Positions 43,537 to 50,962 of a stretch of DNA of 64,000 nt are shown piece after piece (within the stretch, counting starts at the first letter, position 1; the number at the start of each line of letters is the position of its first letter). The notes beneath the pieces are model-generated. The model saw only the letters and a program-made list of their open reading frames with translations, was not told where the DNA came from and made no database searches. The translations under genes were made by a program, and so were the position numbers. This DNA is from Roseburia_C amylophila (lineage in GTDB: Bacteria; Bacillota; Clostridia; Lachnospirales; Lachnospiraceae): contig NZ_JAOQKI010000012.1 of the NCBI RefSeq assembly GCF_025567465.1, positions 16,918-80,917 of the forward strand. Direction: 5' to 3'.

Positions 43537-44019
43537 ATGACAATCCGTACCGCACAGATGGAAGATATTGATGCAATTACAGCAGTGGAGACAGAATGTT
43601 TTCCGCCGGCAGAAGCAGCAACAAGGGAAGAATTTGCAGAACGTCTAAAATATTATAAAGACCATTTCTGGCTGATGTTCAATGAGGGACATCTGGTGGC
43701 ATTTGTAGATGGCATGGTGAGTAATCAGAAAGACCTTACAGATGAAATGTATGAAAAAGCAGACCTGCATGAGGAACAGGGTGACTGGCAGATGATTTTC
43801 GGTGTGAATACCATCCCGGCATATCGAAGATGCGGTCTGGCAGAGCAGCTATTAAAAAGAGCTATTGCAGATGCAAAAGCCCAGGGAAGAAAAGGGCTGG
43901 TGCTGACCTGCAAGGATAAGCTGATACATTACTATGCGAAATTTGGATTTGAAAATGAAGGCGTATTAGAATCTACCCATGGAGATGTAGTGTGGAACAA
44001 GATGCGTCTGACTTTCTAA
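43537..44019 (+). CDS. GNAT family N-acetyltransferase
   Basis: 160 residues with an AAAGGAG site 8 bases upstream. The GNAT fold is visible: TIRTAQMEDIDAITAVETECFP at the N-terminus, a long beta4 segment WQMIFGVNTIPAYRRCGLAEQLLKRAI with the acetyl-CoA pyrophosphate loop (RRCGLA), and LTCKDKLIHYYAKFGFENEG with the C-terminal Tyr/Phe. Substrate unknown; small-molecule or protein N-terminal acetylation are both possible. It precedes sfsA by 38 bases and may share its transcript. Confidence 0.88.
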   Translation: MTIRTAQMEDIDAITAVETECFPPAEAATREEFAERLKYYKDHFWLMFNEGHLVAFVDGMVSNQKDLTDEMYEKADLHEEQGDWQMIFGVNTIPAYRRCGLAEQLLKRAIADAKAQGRKGLVLTCKDKLIHYYAKFGFENEGVLESTHGDVVWNKMRLTF

Positions 44020-44057
44020 AAATAGAATATCTTATAAAAACGAAATGAGGCAGAACT

Positions 44058-44720
44058 TTGAAATATAAAAAAGTAGTAAAAGGAAGCTTTGTAGACCGCC
44101 CGAATCGTTTTATAGCCCATGTTAAGATTGACGATGAGATTCAGACAGTACATGTAAAGAATACCGGGCGGTGCCGGGAACTGCTGCTTCCGGATGCGGA
44201 AGTTTATCTGGAAGTGGCAGACAATCTGGCACGAAAGACAGCCTATGATCTGATTGCGGTCTATAAAGAAAATTTTGGCTTAATAAATATTGACAGTCAG
44301 GCACCCAATAAGGTGGCAAAGGAATGGCTTGAAACACAGAATTATGATGTAGTGAAACCGGAGTATAAATATGGAAATTCCAGAATTGATTTCTATATGA
44401 AGAAAGGGATGCAGGAATATCTGATGGAAGTAAAGGGCTGTACCTTAGAACGGCAGGGAATCGGTTATTTTCCCGATGCACCAACAGAGCGAGGGGTAAA
44501 GCATTTACGGGAATTGATTGGAGCAAAAAAAGCCGGTTATGAATGTGCTGTGGCATTTGTGATTCAGATGGAAGGCGTAACGGAAGTCCGGGCAAATGAA
44601 GAGACACACCCGGAGTTTAAAGATGCGTTAGAAGAAGCGCGGGCAGCAGGCGTAAAAGTATTGTTTCTTATGTGCAAGGTGGAAAAGGACAGCCTCAGAG
44701 TAGTGGAGCAGCGGGAGTAA
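44058..44720 (+). CDS. sfsA: SfsA family protein (DNA/RNA nuclease SfsA)
   Basis: 220 residues from TTG 44058, 6 bases after GAGGCAG. Family motifs are FVDRPNRFIAHVKID, HVKNTGRCRELLLPDAEVYLE, YKYGNSRIDFYM, LMEVKGCTLE (the acidic Glu-Val-Lys of a nuclease-like core) and GYFPDAPTERGVKHLREL. SfsA was named for sugar-fermentation stimulation in E. coli; the PD-(D/E)xK-like core suggests nucleic acid binding or cleavage. Length and motifs are complete. It follows the GNAT gene. Confidence 0.93.
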   Translation: MKYKKVVKGSFVDRPNRFIAHVKIDDEIQTVHVKNTGRCRELLLPDAEVYLEVADNLARKTAYDLIAVYKENFGLINIDSQAPNKVAKEWLETQNYDVVKPEYKYGNSRIDFYMKKGMQEYLMEVKGCTLERQGIGYFPDAPTERGVKHLRELIGAKKAGYECAVAFVIQMEGVTEVRANEETHPEFKDALEEARAAGVKVLFLMCKVEKDSLRVVEQRE

Positions 44721-44723
44721 AAA

Positions 44724-44816
44724 ATGTGGTATAAAGAAAAGGTAGTGCGCTTCTATGATTTAGATAGAAATCTGATAGAGGTAAGGAAGCCGGTGAGGTT
44801 GGAAGGAAAGATTTAG
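44724..44816 (+). pseudogene. Remnant of a VOC/glyoxalase-family gene (3' end)
   Basis: A 30-residue ORF with GGGAG 7 bases upstream encodes VVRFYDLDRNLIEV in its centre, which matches the last beta strand of VOC (glyoxalase/dioxygenase superfamily) proteins, normally VRFYDPDGNxIEV, with the metal-binding Glu. The rest of the domain is absent, so it is a degraded 3' fragment joined to the sfsA end. It may still be translated as a short peptide, but no function is expected. Confidence 0.45.
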
Positions 44817-44833
44817 CCGGCGAGCCAGAGAAC

Positions 44834-45040
44834 CTCGATTCCGCTGACGCTGCATGGAAGTATGGCTGTCGCCACATGAACGGAAAGATTCAGGCATAAG
44901 AACGAGAATCGCAACTTCGATTCCGCTGACGCTCCATCTCAGTCGTGGCTGTCGCCACATGAACGGAAAGATTCAGGCATAAGAACGAGAACCGCAACTT
45001 CGATTCCGCTGCGCTCCATCTCAGTCGTGGCTGTCGCCAC
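44834..45040 (+). repeat. Direct repeat, about 2.5 copies of an 83-bp unit
   Basis: The segment GGCTGTCGCCACAT recurs at 44864, 44947 and 45029, giving periods of 83 and 82 bases. Between them CATGAACGGAAAGATTCAG, AAGAACGAGAA and TTCGATTCCGCT recur, with GACGCTCC in one copy shortened to GCGCTCC. The unit is GC-rich compared with its surroundings and has no open frame of interest. It fills most of the gap between the VOC remnant and rpsL. Confidence 0.85.
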
Positions 45041-45054
45041 ATCATCAGAAAGCC

Positions 45055-45095
45055 TCAGCCAGCGACTAGGATACAAGTATCCAGTCGCTGGCTGA
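45055..45095 (+). terminator. Long GC-rich hairpin before the rpsL promoter
   Basis: TCAGCCAGCGACT / AGTCGCTGGCTGA (13 bp) stacks on GGATAC / GTATCC (6 bp) with one bulged A and a 2-base loop; outside, AGAAAG / CTTTCT can extend it. Only short T runs (CTTTCTTT) follow, so it may be a terminator of the upstream unit or a repeat-type palindrome. Confidence 0.6.
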
Positions 45096-45136
45096 AACTT
45101 TCTTTGCGTTTCTCATAGCTTGCACGAAAAATTTGC

Positions 45137-45165
45137 TTGACAAGTGGCGAATCGGCTTATATACT
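45137..45165 (+). promoter_or_regulatory. Sigma-A promoter of the str operon
   Basis: TTGACA (45137-45142), exactly 17 bases, then TATACT (45160-45165). It lies 58 bases before the rpsL start. Confidence 0.88.
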
Positions 45166-45222
45166 GAATTAGTGTGCATACAAATGCACATTTATCAAAT
45201 AATAGCACAGGAGGTGAAAATA

Positions 45223-45642
45223 ATGCCAACATTTAACCAGTTAGTAAGAAAAGGACGTCAGACATCTGTTAAGAAGTCTACTGCACCTGCACTTCAGAAG
45301 GGCTACAATTCTTTAAAGAAGAAAGCAACTGATACTTCTGCTCCTCAGAAGAGAGGTGTTTGTACCGCTGTTAAGACAGCTACACCTAAAAAACCTAACT
45401 CAGCTCTTAGAAAGATCGCCAGAGTTCGTCTTTCCAACGGAATCGAAGTAACAAGCTACATTCCAGGAGAGGGACACAACTTACAGGAACATAGCGTTGT
45501 TCTTATCCGTGGTGGTCGTGTTAAGGACTTACCAGGTACAAGATACCATATTATCCGTGGAACTCTTGATACAGCAGGAGTCGCTAACAGAAAACAGGCT
45601 CGTTCCAAATACGGCGCTAAGAGACCAAAAGACGCTAAATAA
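45223..45642 (+). CDS. rpsL: 30S ribosomal protein S12
   Basis: 139 residues from ATG 45223, with AGGAGGTG 8 bases upstream; the longer in-frame ORF would start at the promoter. The sequence begins PTFNQLVRKGRQ and has TPKKPNSALRKIARVRL and GEGHNLQEHSVVLIRGGRVKDLPG. The streptomycin-resistance positions (Lys in TPKKPNS and Lys in VKDLPG) are the sensitive type. S12 lines the decoding centre. First gene of the str operon rpsL-rpsG-fusA-(tuf). Confidence 0.97.
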   Translation: MPTFNQLVRKGRQTSVKKSTAPALQKGYNSLKKKATDTSAPQKRGVCTAVKTATPKKPNSALRKIARVRLSNGIEVTSYIPGEGHNLQEHSVVLIRGGRVKDLPGTRYHIIRGTLDTAGVANRKQARSKYGAKRPKDAK

Positions 45643-45833
45643 GCTTAGCGCACACCAATAGTATCACAAACAGAGCTAAAGGTAAGTGTTGGAATTATTG
45701 TCACATACGATATATTTCCGCACGAACACATTTTAGAGAGACACATGTGAGTACCGTTGAATTAATCGAAACAAATACTACATGACAGGCATAATGACCT
45801 GTGATGCAAAACATGATTAAGGAGGGAAGTAAC

Positions 45834-46304
45834 GTGCCACGTAAAGGACATACTCAGAAAAGAGACGTATTAGCAGATCCGATGTACAATAACAAAGTGG
45901 TTACCAAGCTTATCAACAACATTATGTTAGATGGTAAGAAAGGTATTGCACAGAAGATTGTATACGGTGCATTTGACAGAGTTGCAGAGAAGACTGAGAG
46001 ACCAGCTCTTGAAGTATTCGAGGAAGCTATGAACAACGTTATGCCAGTACTTGAGGTAAAGGCTAGACGTATCGGTGGAGCAACTTACCAGGTACCTATC
46101 GAAGTTAGACCGGACCGTCGTCAGGCTCTGGCTCTTCGTTGGCTTACACTGTTTTCACGCAAGAGAGGCGAGAAGACAATGGAAGAAAGACTGGCAAATG
46201 AGATCATGGATGCAGCAAACAATACTGGTGCATCTGTAAAGAAAAAAGAAGATATGCACAAGATGGCAGAAGCAAACAAAGCTTTCGCACACTATCGTTT
46301 CTAA
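45834..46304 (+). CDS. rpsG: 30S ribosomal protein S7
   Basis: 156 residues from GTG 45834 (AAGGAGGG 9 bases upstream); homology begins at PRKGHTQKRDVLADPMYNN. Conserved ARRIGGATYQVPIEVRPDRRQALALRWL and the C-terminal HYRF are present. S7 nucleates assembly of the 30S head. The 191-base gap after rpsL contains a small CAGG/CCTG hairpin at about 45785-45800 that could serve the S7 autoregulation known for this operon, but I cannot show it. Confidence 0.97.
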   Translation: MPRKGHTQKRDVLADPMYNNKVVTKLINNIMLDGKKGIAQKIVYGAFDRVAEKTERPALEVFEEAMNNVMPVLEVKARRIGGATYQVPIEVRPDRRQALALRWLTLFSRKRGEKTMEERLANEIMDAANNTGASVKKKEDMHKMAEANKAFAHYRF

Positions 46305-46354
46305 TCAGAACGAGAGCATATTTTTTCGGTTAAGAAAATTAGGAGGAAAAAACC

Positions 46355-48472
46355 TTGGCTGGAAGAGAATATCCGTTAGAGAGAACCAGAAACATTGGTA
46401 TTATGGCGCACATCGATGCTGGTAAAACAACATTGACAGAGCGTATCCTTTATTATACCGGTGTTAACTATAAGATTGGTGATACTCATGAAGGTACTGC
46501 TACCATGGACTGGATGGAGCAGGAGCAGGAAAGAGGTATTACCATTACTTCAGCCGCTACGACATGTCACTGGACTTTGGAAGAGTTTACAAAGCCAAAG
46601 AAAGGTGCTTTAGAGCATCGTATCAATATCATTGATACTCCTGGACACGTAGACTTTACGGTTGAGGTTGAGCGTTCACTTCGTGTACTGGACGGCGCTG
46701 TCGGCGTGTTCTGTGCAAAAGGTGGAGTAGAGCCTCAGTCAGAAAATGTATGGCGTCAGGCTGACACATACAACGTACCTAGAATGGCATTCATTAACAA
46801 AATGGATATCTTAGGTGCAAACTTCTACGGAGCTGTTGATCAGATTCGTACAAGATTAGGTAAAAATGCAATTGTTCTTCAGTTACCAATTGGTAAGGAA
46901 GATGATTTTAAGGGAATTATTGATTTGTTTGAGATGAAAGCTTACATCTACAATGATGATAAGGGAGATGATATCTCTGTAACAGACATCCCGGATGATA
47001 TGAAAGACGACGCAGAATTATATCATACCGAACTGGTTGAAAAAATCTGCGAGTTAGATGATGACCTTATGATGCAGTATTTAGAGGGAGAAGAGCCATC
47101 TGTTGAAGATATGAAGGCTGCCCTCAGAAAAGGTACCTGCGAGTGTACAGCAGTTCCGGTATGTTGTGGTTCTGCTTACCGTAACAAGGGTGTTCAGAAA
47201 TTATTGGATGCTATCGTAGAATATATGCCAGCTCCAACAGACATCCCAGCTATTAAGGGTGTTGACCTTGAAGGAAATGAAGTAGAGAGACATTCATCTG
47301 ATGATGAACCATTCTCCGCTCTTGCATTCAAGATTATGACTGACCCATTCGTAGGAAAACTTGCATTCTTCCGTGTTTACTCTGGTGTAATGAACTCCGG
47401 ATCTTACGTACTGAATGCAACAAAAGATAAAAAAGAACGTGTAGGCCGTATCCTTCAGATGCATGCAAACAAGAGAGCAGAGCTTGAAAAAGTTTACTCT
47501 GGAGATATTGCAGCAGCCGTTGGATTTAAGTTTACAACTACTGGTGATACCATCTGTGATGAACAGCATCCGGTTATCTTAGAGTCCATGGAATTCCCAG
47601 AGCCAGTTATCGAGCTTGCTATCGAGCCTAAGACAAAAGCTGGACAGGGTAAGATGGGTGAAGCTCTTGCAAAACTTGCAGAAGAAGATCCTACTTTCCG
47701 TGCTCATACAAATACAGAAACAGGACAGACCATCATAGCTGGTATGGGTGAGCTCCATCTGGAAATCATCGTTGACCGTCTACTTCGTGAATTCCACGTA
47801 GAAGCAAACGTAGGTGCTCCACAGGTTGCTTACAAAGAGACATTTACAAAGCCAGTTGATCAGGAATACAAATATGCAAAACAGTCTGGTGGACGTGGAC
47901 AGTACGGACACTGTAAAGTTAAATTCGAGCCGATGGATGCCAACGGAGATGAACTCTTCAAGTTTGATTCTGCAGTTGTTGGTGGTGCTATTCCTAAGGA
48001 ATACATCCCTGCAGTAGGCGAAGGTATCGAAGAAGCTACCAAAGCTGGTATCCTTGCAGGATTCCCAGTAGTAGGTGTTCATGCTACCGTATATGATGGA
48101 TCTTACCATGAGGTCGATTCATCTGAGATGGCATTCCACATTGCCGGATCCATGGCTTTCAAAGAGGCTATGGCAAAAGCAGCTCCTGTAATTCTTGAGC
48201 CAATCATGAAAGTCGAAGTTACTATGCCGGAAGAGTACATGGGAGATGTTATTGGTGACATTAACTCTCGTCGTGGACGTATCGAAGGTATGGATGACAT
48301 CGGTGGTGGAAAAATGGTTAAAGCATATGTTCCACTTGCTGAGATGTTTGGATACTCAACAGACTTACGTTCCAGAACTCAGGGACGTGGTAACTACTCA
48401 ATGTTCTTCGAGAAATATGAGCAGGTTCCGAAGTCTGTACAGGACAAGATTGTTGCATCTAAAGCAAAATAA
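46355..48472 (+). CDS. fusA: Elongation factor G
   Basis: 705 residues. The G domain carries AHIDAGKTTLTERIL (P-loop), the GITITSAATTCHW switch I part, DTPGHVDFT and NKMD, followed by domains II-V (GQGKMGEALAKLAEEDPTFRA, GMGELHLEIIVDRL, and GDINSRRGRIEGM). The start is an unusual TTG at 46355 for so highly expressed a gene; AGGAGG lies 8 bases upstream and no in-frame ATG precedes the conserved AGREYPLERTRNIGIMAHID. It follows rpsG by 50 bases in the str operon. Confidence 0.97.
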   Translation: MAGREYPLERTRNIGIMAHIDAGKTTLTERILYYTGVNYKIGDTHEGTATMDWMEQEQERGITITSAATTCHWTLEEFTKPKKGALEHRINIIDTPGHVDFTVEVERSLRVLDGAVGVFCAKGGVEPQSENVWRQADTYNVPRMAFINKMDILGANFYGAVDQIRTRLGKNAIVLQLPIGKEDDFKGIIDLFEMKAYIYNDDKGDDISVTDIPDDMKDDAELYHTELVEKICELDDDLMMQYLEGEEPSVEDMKAALRKGTCECTAVPVCCGSAYRNKGVQKLLDAIVEYMPAPTDIPAIKGVDLEGNEVERHSSDDEPFSALAFKIMTDPFVGKLAFFRVYSGVMNSGSYVLNATKDKKERVGRILQMHANKRAELEKVYSGDIAAAVGFKFTTTGDTICDEQHPVILESMEFPEPVIELAIEPKTKAGQGKMGEALAKLAEEDPTFRAHTNTETGQTIIAGMGELHLEIIVDRLLREFHVEANVGAPQVAYKETFTKPVDQEYKYAKQSGGRGQYGHCKVKFEPMDANGDELFKFDSAVVGGAIPKEYIPAVGEGIEEATKAGILAGFPVVGVHATVYDGSYHEVDSSEMAFHIAGSMAFKEAMAKAAPVILEPIMKVEVTMPEEYMGDVIGDINSRRGRIEGMDDIGGGKMVKAYVPLAEMFGYSTDLRSRTQGRGNYSMFFEKYEQVPKSVQDKIVASKAK

Positions 48473-48481
48473 TAAAAATGC

Positions 48482-48510
48482 TTGAAAAACTCGCAAGTTT
48501 TTTATATAAT
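48482..48510 (+). promoter_or_regulatory. Sigma-A promoter of tuf
   Basis: TTGAAA (48482-48487), 17 bases, TATAAT (48505-48510), directly after the fusA stop. tuf can therefore be transcribed on its own as well as by read-through. Confidence 0.82.
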
Positions 48511-48588
48511 CAGAAATAGCCGAGTGACTTATTAAAATGTAAAAATAAGCGCCCAGAAAGGGCATAAAATTAAGGAGGACGTTTTAAA

Positions 48589-49776
48589 ATGGCAAAAGCT
48601 AAGTTTGAAAGAACCAAACCACATTGTAATATCGGAACCATTGGTCACGTAGACCATGGTAAAACAACTTTAACAGCAGCTATTACAGCAGTTTTAGCAG
48701 CAAGAGTTGCAGGTAATACAGCTACAGATTTCGCTAACATCGATAAAGCTCCAGAAGAGAGAGAAAGAGGTATCACTATCTCTACAGCTCACGTTGAGTA
48801 TGAAACAGAGAAGAGACATTACGCACACGTTGACTGTCCTGGACATGCTGACTACGTAAAGAACATGATTACCGGAGCAGCTCAGATGGACGGCGCTATC
48901 CTTGTTGTTGCTGCAACTGATGGTGTTATGGCTCAGACAAAGGAGCACATCCTTCTGTCTCGTCAGGTAGGTGTACCTTACATCGTTGTTTTCTTAAACA
49001 AATGTGATATGGTAGACGACCCAGAGTTAATCGAGTTAGTAGAAATGGAAGTTACAGAGCAGTTAGAGGAATATGGTTTTGAAGGCTGCCCAATCATCCA
49101 GGGTTCTGCTCTTAAAGCTCTTGAAGATCCTAACGGACCATGGGGCGACAAGATCATGGAATTAATGGATACTGTAGATAGCTATATCCCAGATCCACAG
49201 CGTGATACAGATAAACCTTTCTTAATGCCAGTTGAGGACGTATTCACAATCACAGGTCGTGGTACTGTTGCAACAGGTAGAGTAGAAAGAGGAACATTAC
49301 ATCTGAATGACGAACTTGAAATCCTTGGTGTTAAGGAAGATGTTCAGAAGACAGTTGTAACTGGTATCGAGATGTTCCGTAAACAGTTAGACGAGGCTCA
49401 GGCTGGTGATAACATCGGTGCACTTCTTCGTGGTGTTAACCGTGACCAGATCGTTCGTGGACAGGTTCTTGCTAAACCAGGTACTGTTACTTGCCACAGA
49501 AAATTCACAGCTCAGGTTTACGTTTTAACAAAAGATGAAGGTGGACGTCATACACCTTTCTTCAATAACTACAGACCACAGTTCTACTTCAGAACAACTG
49601 ACGTAACTGGTGTTTGTGAATTACCAGCAGGTACAGAGATGTGTATGCCTGGTGATAACGTAGAAATGACTATCGAACTGATCCATCCAGTAGCTATGGA
49701 GCAGGGTCTTACTTTCGCTATTCGTGAAGGTGGACGTACTGTAGGATCAGGACGTGTTGCTACAATCATCGAGTAA
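48589..49776 (+). CDS. tuf: Elongation factor Tu (3' end is a mobile-element attachment site)
   Basis: 395 residues, complete. P-loop GHVDHGKTT, switch II DCPGHADYVKNMITGAAQMDGAILVV, NKCDMVD, and the C-terminal GRTVGSGRVATIIE are present. EF-Tu delivers aminoacyl-tRNA. The last 18 codons plus stop are repeated with 3 changes at 60129-60185, and the last 8 codons again at 63847-63871, because the tuf 3' end serves as attB for the downstream islands. The changes are synonymous except Ile to Val in the displaced copies, so integration keeps the protein whole. AGGAGG lies 13 bases before the ATG. Confidence 0.97.
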   Translation: MAKAKFERTKPHCNIGTIGHVDHGKTTLTAAITAVLAARVAGNTATDFANIDKAPEERERGITISTAHVEYETEKRHYAHVDCPGHADYVKNMITGAAQMDGAILVVAATDGVMAQTKEHILLSRQVGVPYIVVFLNKCDMVDDPELIELVEMEVTEQLEEYGFEGCPIIQGSALKALEDPNGPWGDKIMELMDTVDSYIPDPQRDTDKPFLMPVEDVFTITGRGTVATGRVERGTLHLNDELEILGVKEDVQKTVVTGIEMFRKQLDEAQAGDNIGALLRGVNRDQIVRGQVLAKPGTVTCHRKFTAQVYVLTKDEGGRHTPFFNNYRPQFYFRTTDVTGVCELPAGTEMCMPGDNVEMTIELIHPVAMEQGLTFAIREGGRTVGSGRVATIIE

Positions 49777-49779
49777 TCA
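49723..49779 (+). repeat. attL: 57-base tuf 3' end copy
   Basis: It runs from CGTGAAGGTGGACG to GAGTAATCA and overlaps the intact tuf end. It matches 60129-60185 in 54 of 57 positions (changes at one wobble base in ACT/ACA and two bases in CAATCATC/CAGTTATC). Confidence 0.88.
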
Positions 49780-49831
49780 CTGACTAATATATATTGAGTA
49801 CCGCAAGGTACATTGTGTCCAAACGTAAGAT

Positions 49832-49862
49832 ACCCCGGAACCGTAAGGTTTCCGGGGTTTTT
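49832..49862 (+). terminator. Intrinsic terminator after tuf
   Basis: ACCCCGGAA-C-C / G-G-TTCCGGGGT with a GTAAG loop followed by TTTTT. It lies inside the left end of element 1 and so ends tuf transcription after integration. A different terminator (60207-60237) follows the displaced att copy. Confidence 0.88.
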
Positions 49863-49960
49863 CTGTTGTGTAAAAAGTTTAAAATAAGGCTGTAAAGAAT
49901 AGCGAATATATTAAAAACAGGCAGGTATGGGAAGAAACTGAAAATCTTCGCATATATGCC

Positions 49961-49981
49961 TGTGATACTGTTATGATACTA
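49961..49981 (+). repeat. Arm-type repeat, left end of element 1
   Basis: TGTGATACT-N4-TGATACTA; the same 21-base pattern in the same orientation, with 2 mismatches, occurs at 60007-60027 near the right end. Repeated GATACT cores near both ends suit arm-type binding of the integrase. Confidence 0.65.
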
Positions 49982-50593
49982 TTTCTGTTCGTTATTGGAA
50001 AATTTCTGTGCTAAAAGTTCATCTCGTTTACGGATTCGTGTTTCAAAATCCAGTTCTTCAATTTCTTTATGGGTGACAGGTTTGGTAGTGTAGTATTCCA
50101 ACGTCTGTTTCTTCCACATATCAAACATATCTTTACCTGTGAAATAAGATTCCAGGCTTTCTCTGTTCTCCTGCAGATCGGCAAGAAAATTACACATATC
50201 TGCGTTTAAAGAGTGTTCCGGATCATTTCCATAAAAGCGAAGTCCGGCATACCATTTCTGTGTTTCTGTTTCTATATCACCGGGAAGTTTATTATTTATA
50301 TCCAGTTCATACCGGAGTTCATTGGATTCATTCATCTGCAATAAAACCCAAATAATATCGCTGAGAGTAGAAATCTGTACTTTATTTTCAGATAATCCAA
50401 ATAACCAGTCCAAAGAGACATGAAATTTCTGAGCAATAGTCAATAACACATCATTGGAGGGAGTAACCACACCATTTTCATAACTGGATAAAGTTGACTG
50501 ACGTATACCAATAGCTGCGGAAAAGTTTTTTTGATTCATCTTCAGATCAGTTCGCAGCTCTTTTATTTTTTCTGAAATAGATGATTCCTGCAT
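49979..50593 (-). CDS. XRE-family repressor of element 1
   Basis: 204 residues from the ATG complementary to 50591-50593, with AGGAGGTGG on that strand 6-7 bases upstream. Residues 8-65 are a lambda-repressor HTH (IKELRTDLKMNQKNFSAAIGIRQSTLSSYENGVVTPSNDVLLTI reads as two adjoining pieces). The C-terminal region is helical and acidic, ending RIRKRDELLAQKF. It is divergent from xis-int, with facing promoters only 35 bases apart and ATATCATT-like inverted sequences between them, so it probably represses excision and its own gene. There is no peptidase (LexA/CI-type) or ImmA partner in view. Confidence 0.85.
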   Translation of the reverse strand: MQESSISEKIKELRTDLKMNQKNFSAAIGIRQSTLSSYENGVVTPSNDVLLTIAQKFHVSLDWLFGLSENKVQISTLSDIIWVLLQMNESNELRYELDINNKLPGDIETETQKWYAGLRFYGNDPEHSLNADMCNFLADLQENRESLESYFTGKDMFDMWKKQTLEYYTTKPVTHKEIEELDFETRIRKRDELLAQKFSNNEQK

Positions 50594-50621
50594 ATTAGCC
50601 ACCTCCTTAAAAGCTAAGAAC

Positions 50622-50650
50622 AGTATATCACAAATGATAAAAATCAACAA
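50622..50650 (-). promoter_or_regulatory. Promoter of the XRE repressor
   Basis: On the minus strand TTGTTG (50650-50645), 17 bases, TATACT (50627-50622). It lies 29 bases upstream of the start. Confidence 0.7.
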
Positions 50651-50685
50651 TATGGAAAAAATATCATTCATATAGATAAAAATTA

Positions 50686-50714
50686 TTGACAATGATTATA
50701 TGAAATGATATAGT
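50686..50714 (+). promoter_or_regulatory. Promoter of xis-int, with probable operators
   Basis: TTGACA (50686-50691), 17 bases, TATAGT (50709-50714). ATATCATTCATAT at 50661 and the opposite AATGATAT at 50704, AATGATTATAT at 50691 and AATGATAATTAT at 50724 flank or overlap it and are candidate repressor sites. Confidence 0.78.
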
Positions 50715-50753
50715 ATCAGTGAAAATGATAATTATAGATAAGGAGGAAATAGT

Positions 50754-50948
50754 ATGCAGAGACAGAACTATATGATTACAGCGGAAGAAGTTGCAGAGAG
50801 CATGGGGATTTCACTTGGATATGCTTACAAGCTGCTTCGCAAACTGAACAAAGAGCTTGCAGATCAGGGATATGTAACCGTTGCGGGCAAGATACCGAGG
50901 GCATTCTGGGAAAAGAAATTTTATGGATATTCCCAGATTGCAATGTAA
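50754..50948 (+). CDS. Excisionase-like HTH protein
   Basis: 64 residues from ATG 50754 (AGGAGGAAAT upstream). It is a MerR/Xis-type winged helix: MITAEEVAESMGISLGYAYKLLRKLNKEL, then YVTVAGKIPRAFWEKKFYGY. It lies 14 bases before the integrase and after the regulated promoter, the place of the recombination directionality factor in Tn916-type and related elements. A role as transcription factor of int cannot be excluded. Confidence 0.75.
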   Translation: MQRQNYMITAEEVAESMGISLGYAYKLLRKLNKELADQGYVTVAGKIPRAFWEKKFYGYSQIAM

Positions 50949-50962
50949 GGGGGTGAGAAAGT

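Noticed and set aside
44122..44607. Minus-strand ORF of 161 codons inside sfsA
   Set aside because: Sits fully antisense to sfsA, whose family motifs are clear, and has no ribosome site or recognisable domain.
44834..45040. Possible CRISPR or tRNA/rRNA remnants in the 83-bp repeat
   Set aside because: The whole 83-bp unit is repeated, including what would be spacers, and no cloverleaf or rRNA core could be folded or recognised by eye.
47780..48109. Minus-strand ORF of 109 codons inside fusA
   Set aside because: Antisense to a strongly conserved gene, low-complexity composition, no ribosome site; a shadow of fusA codon use.
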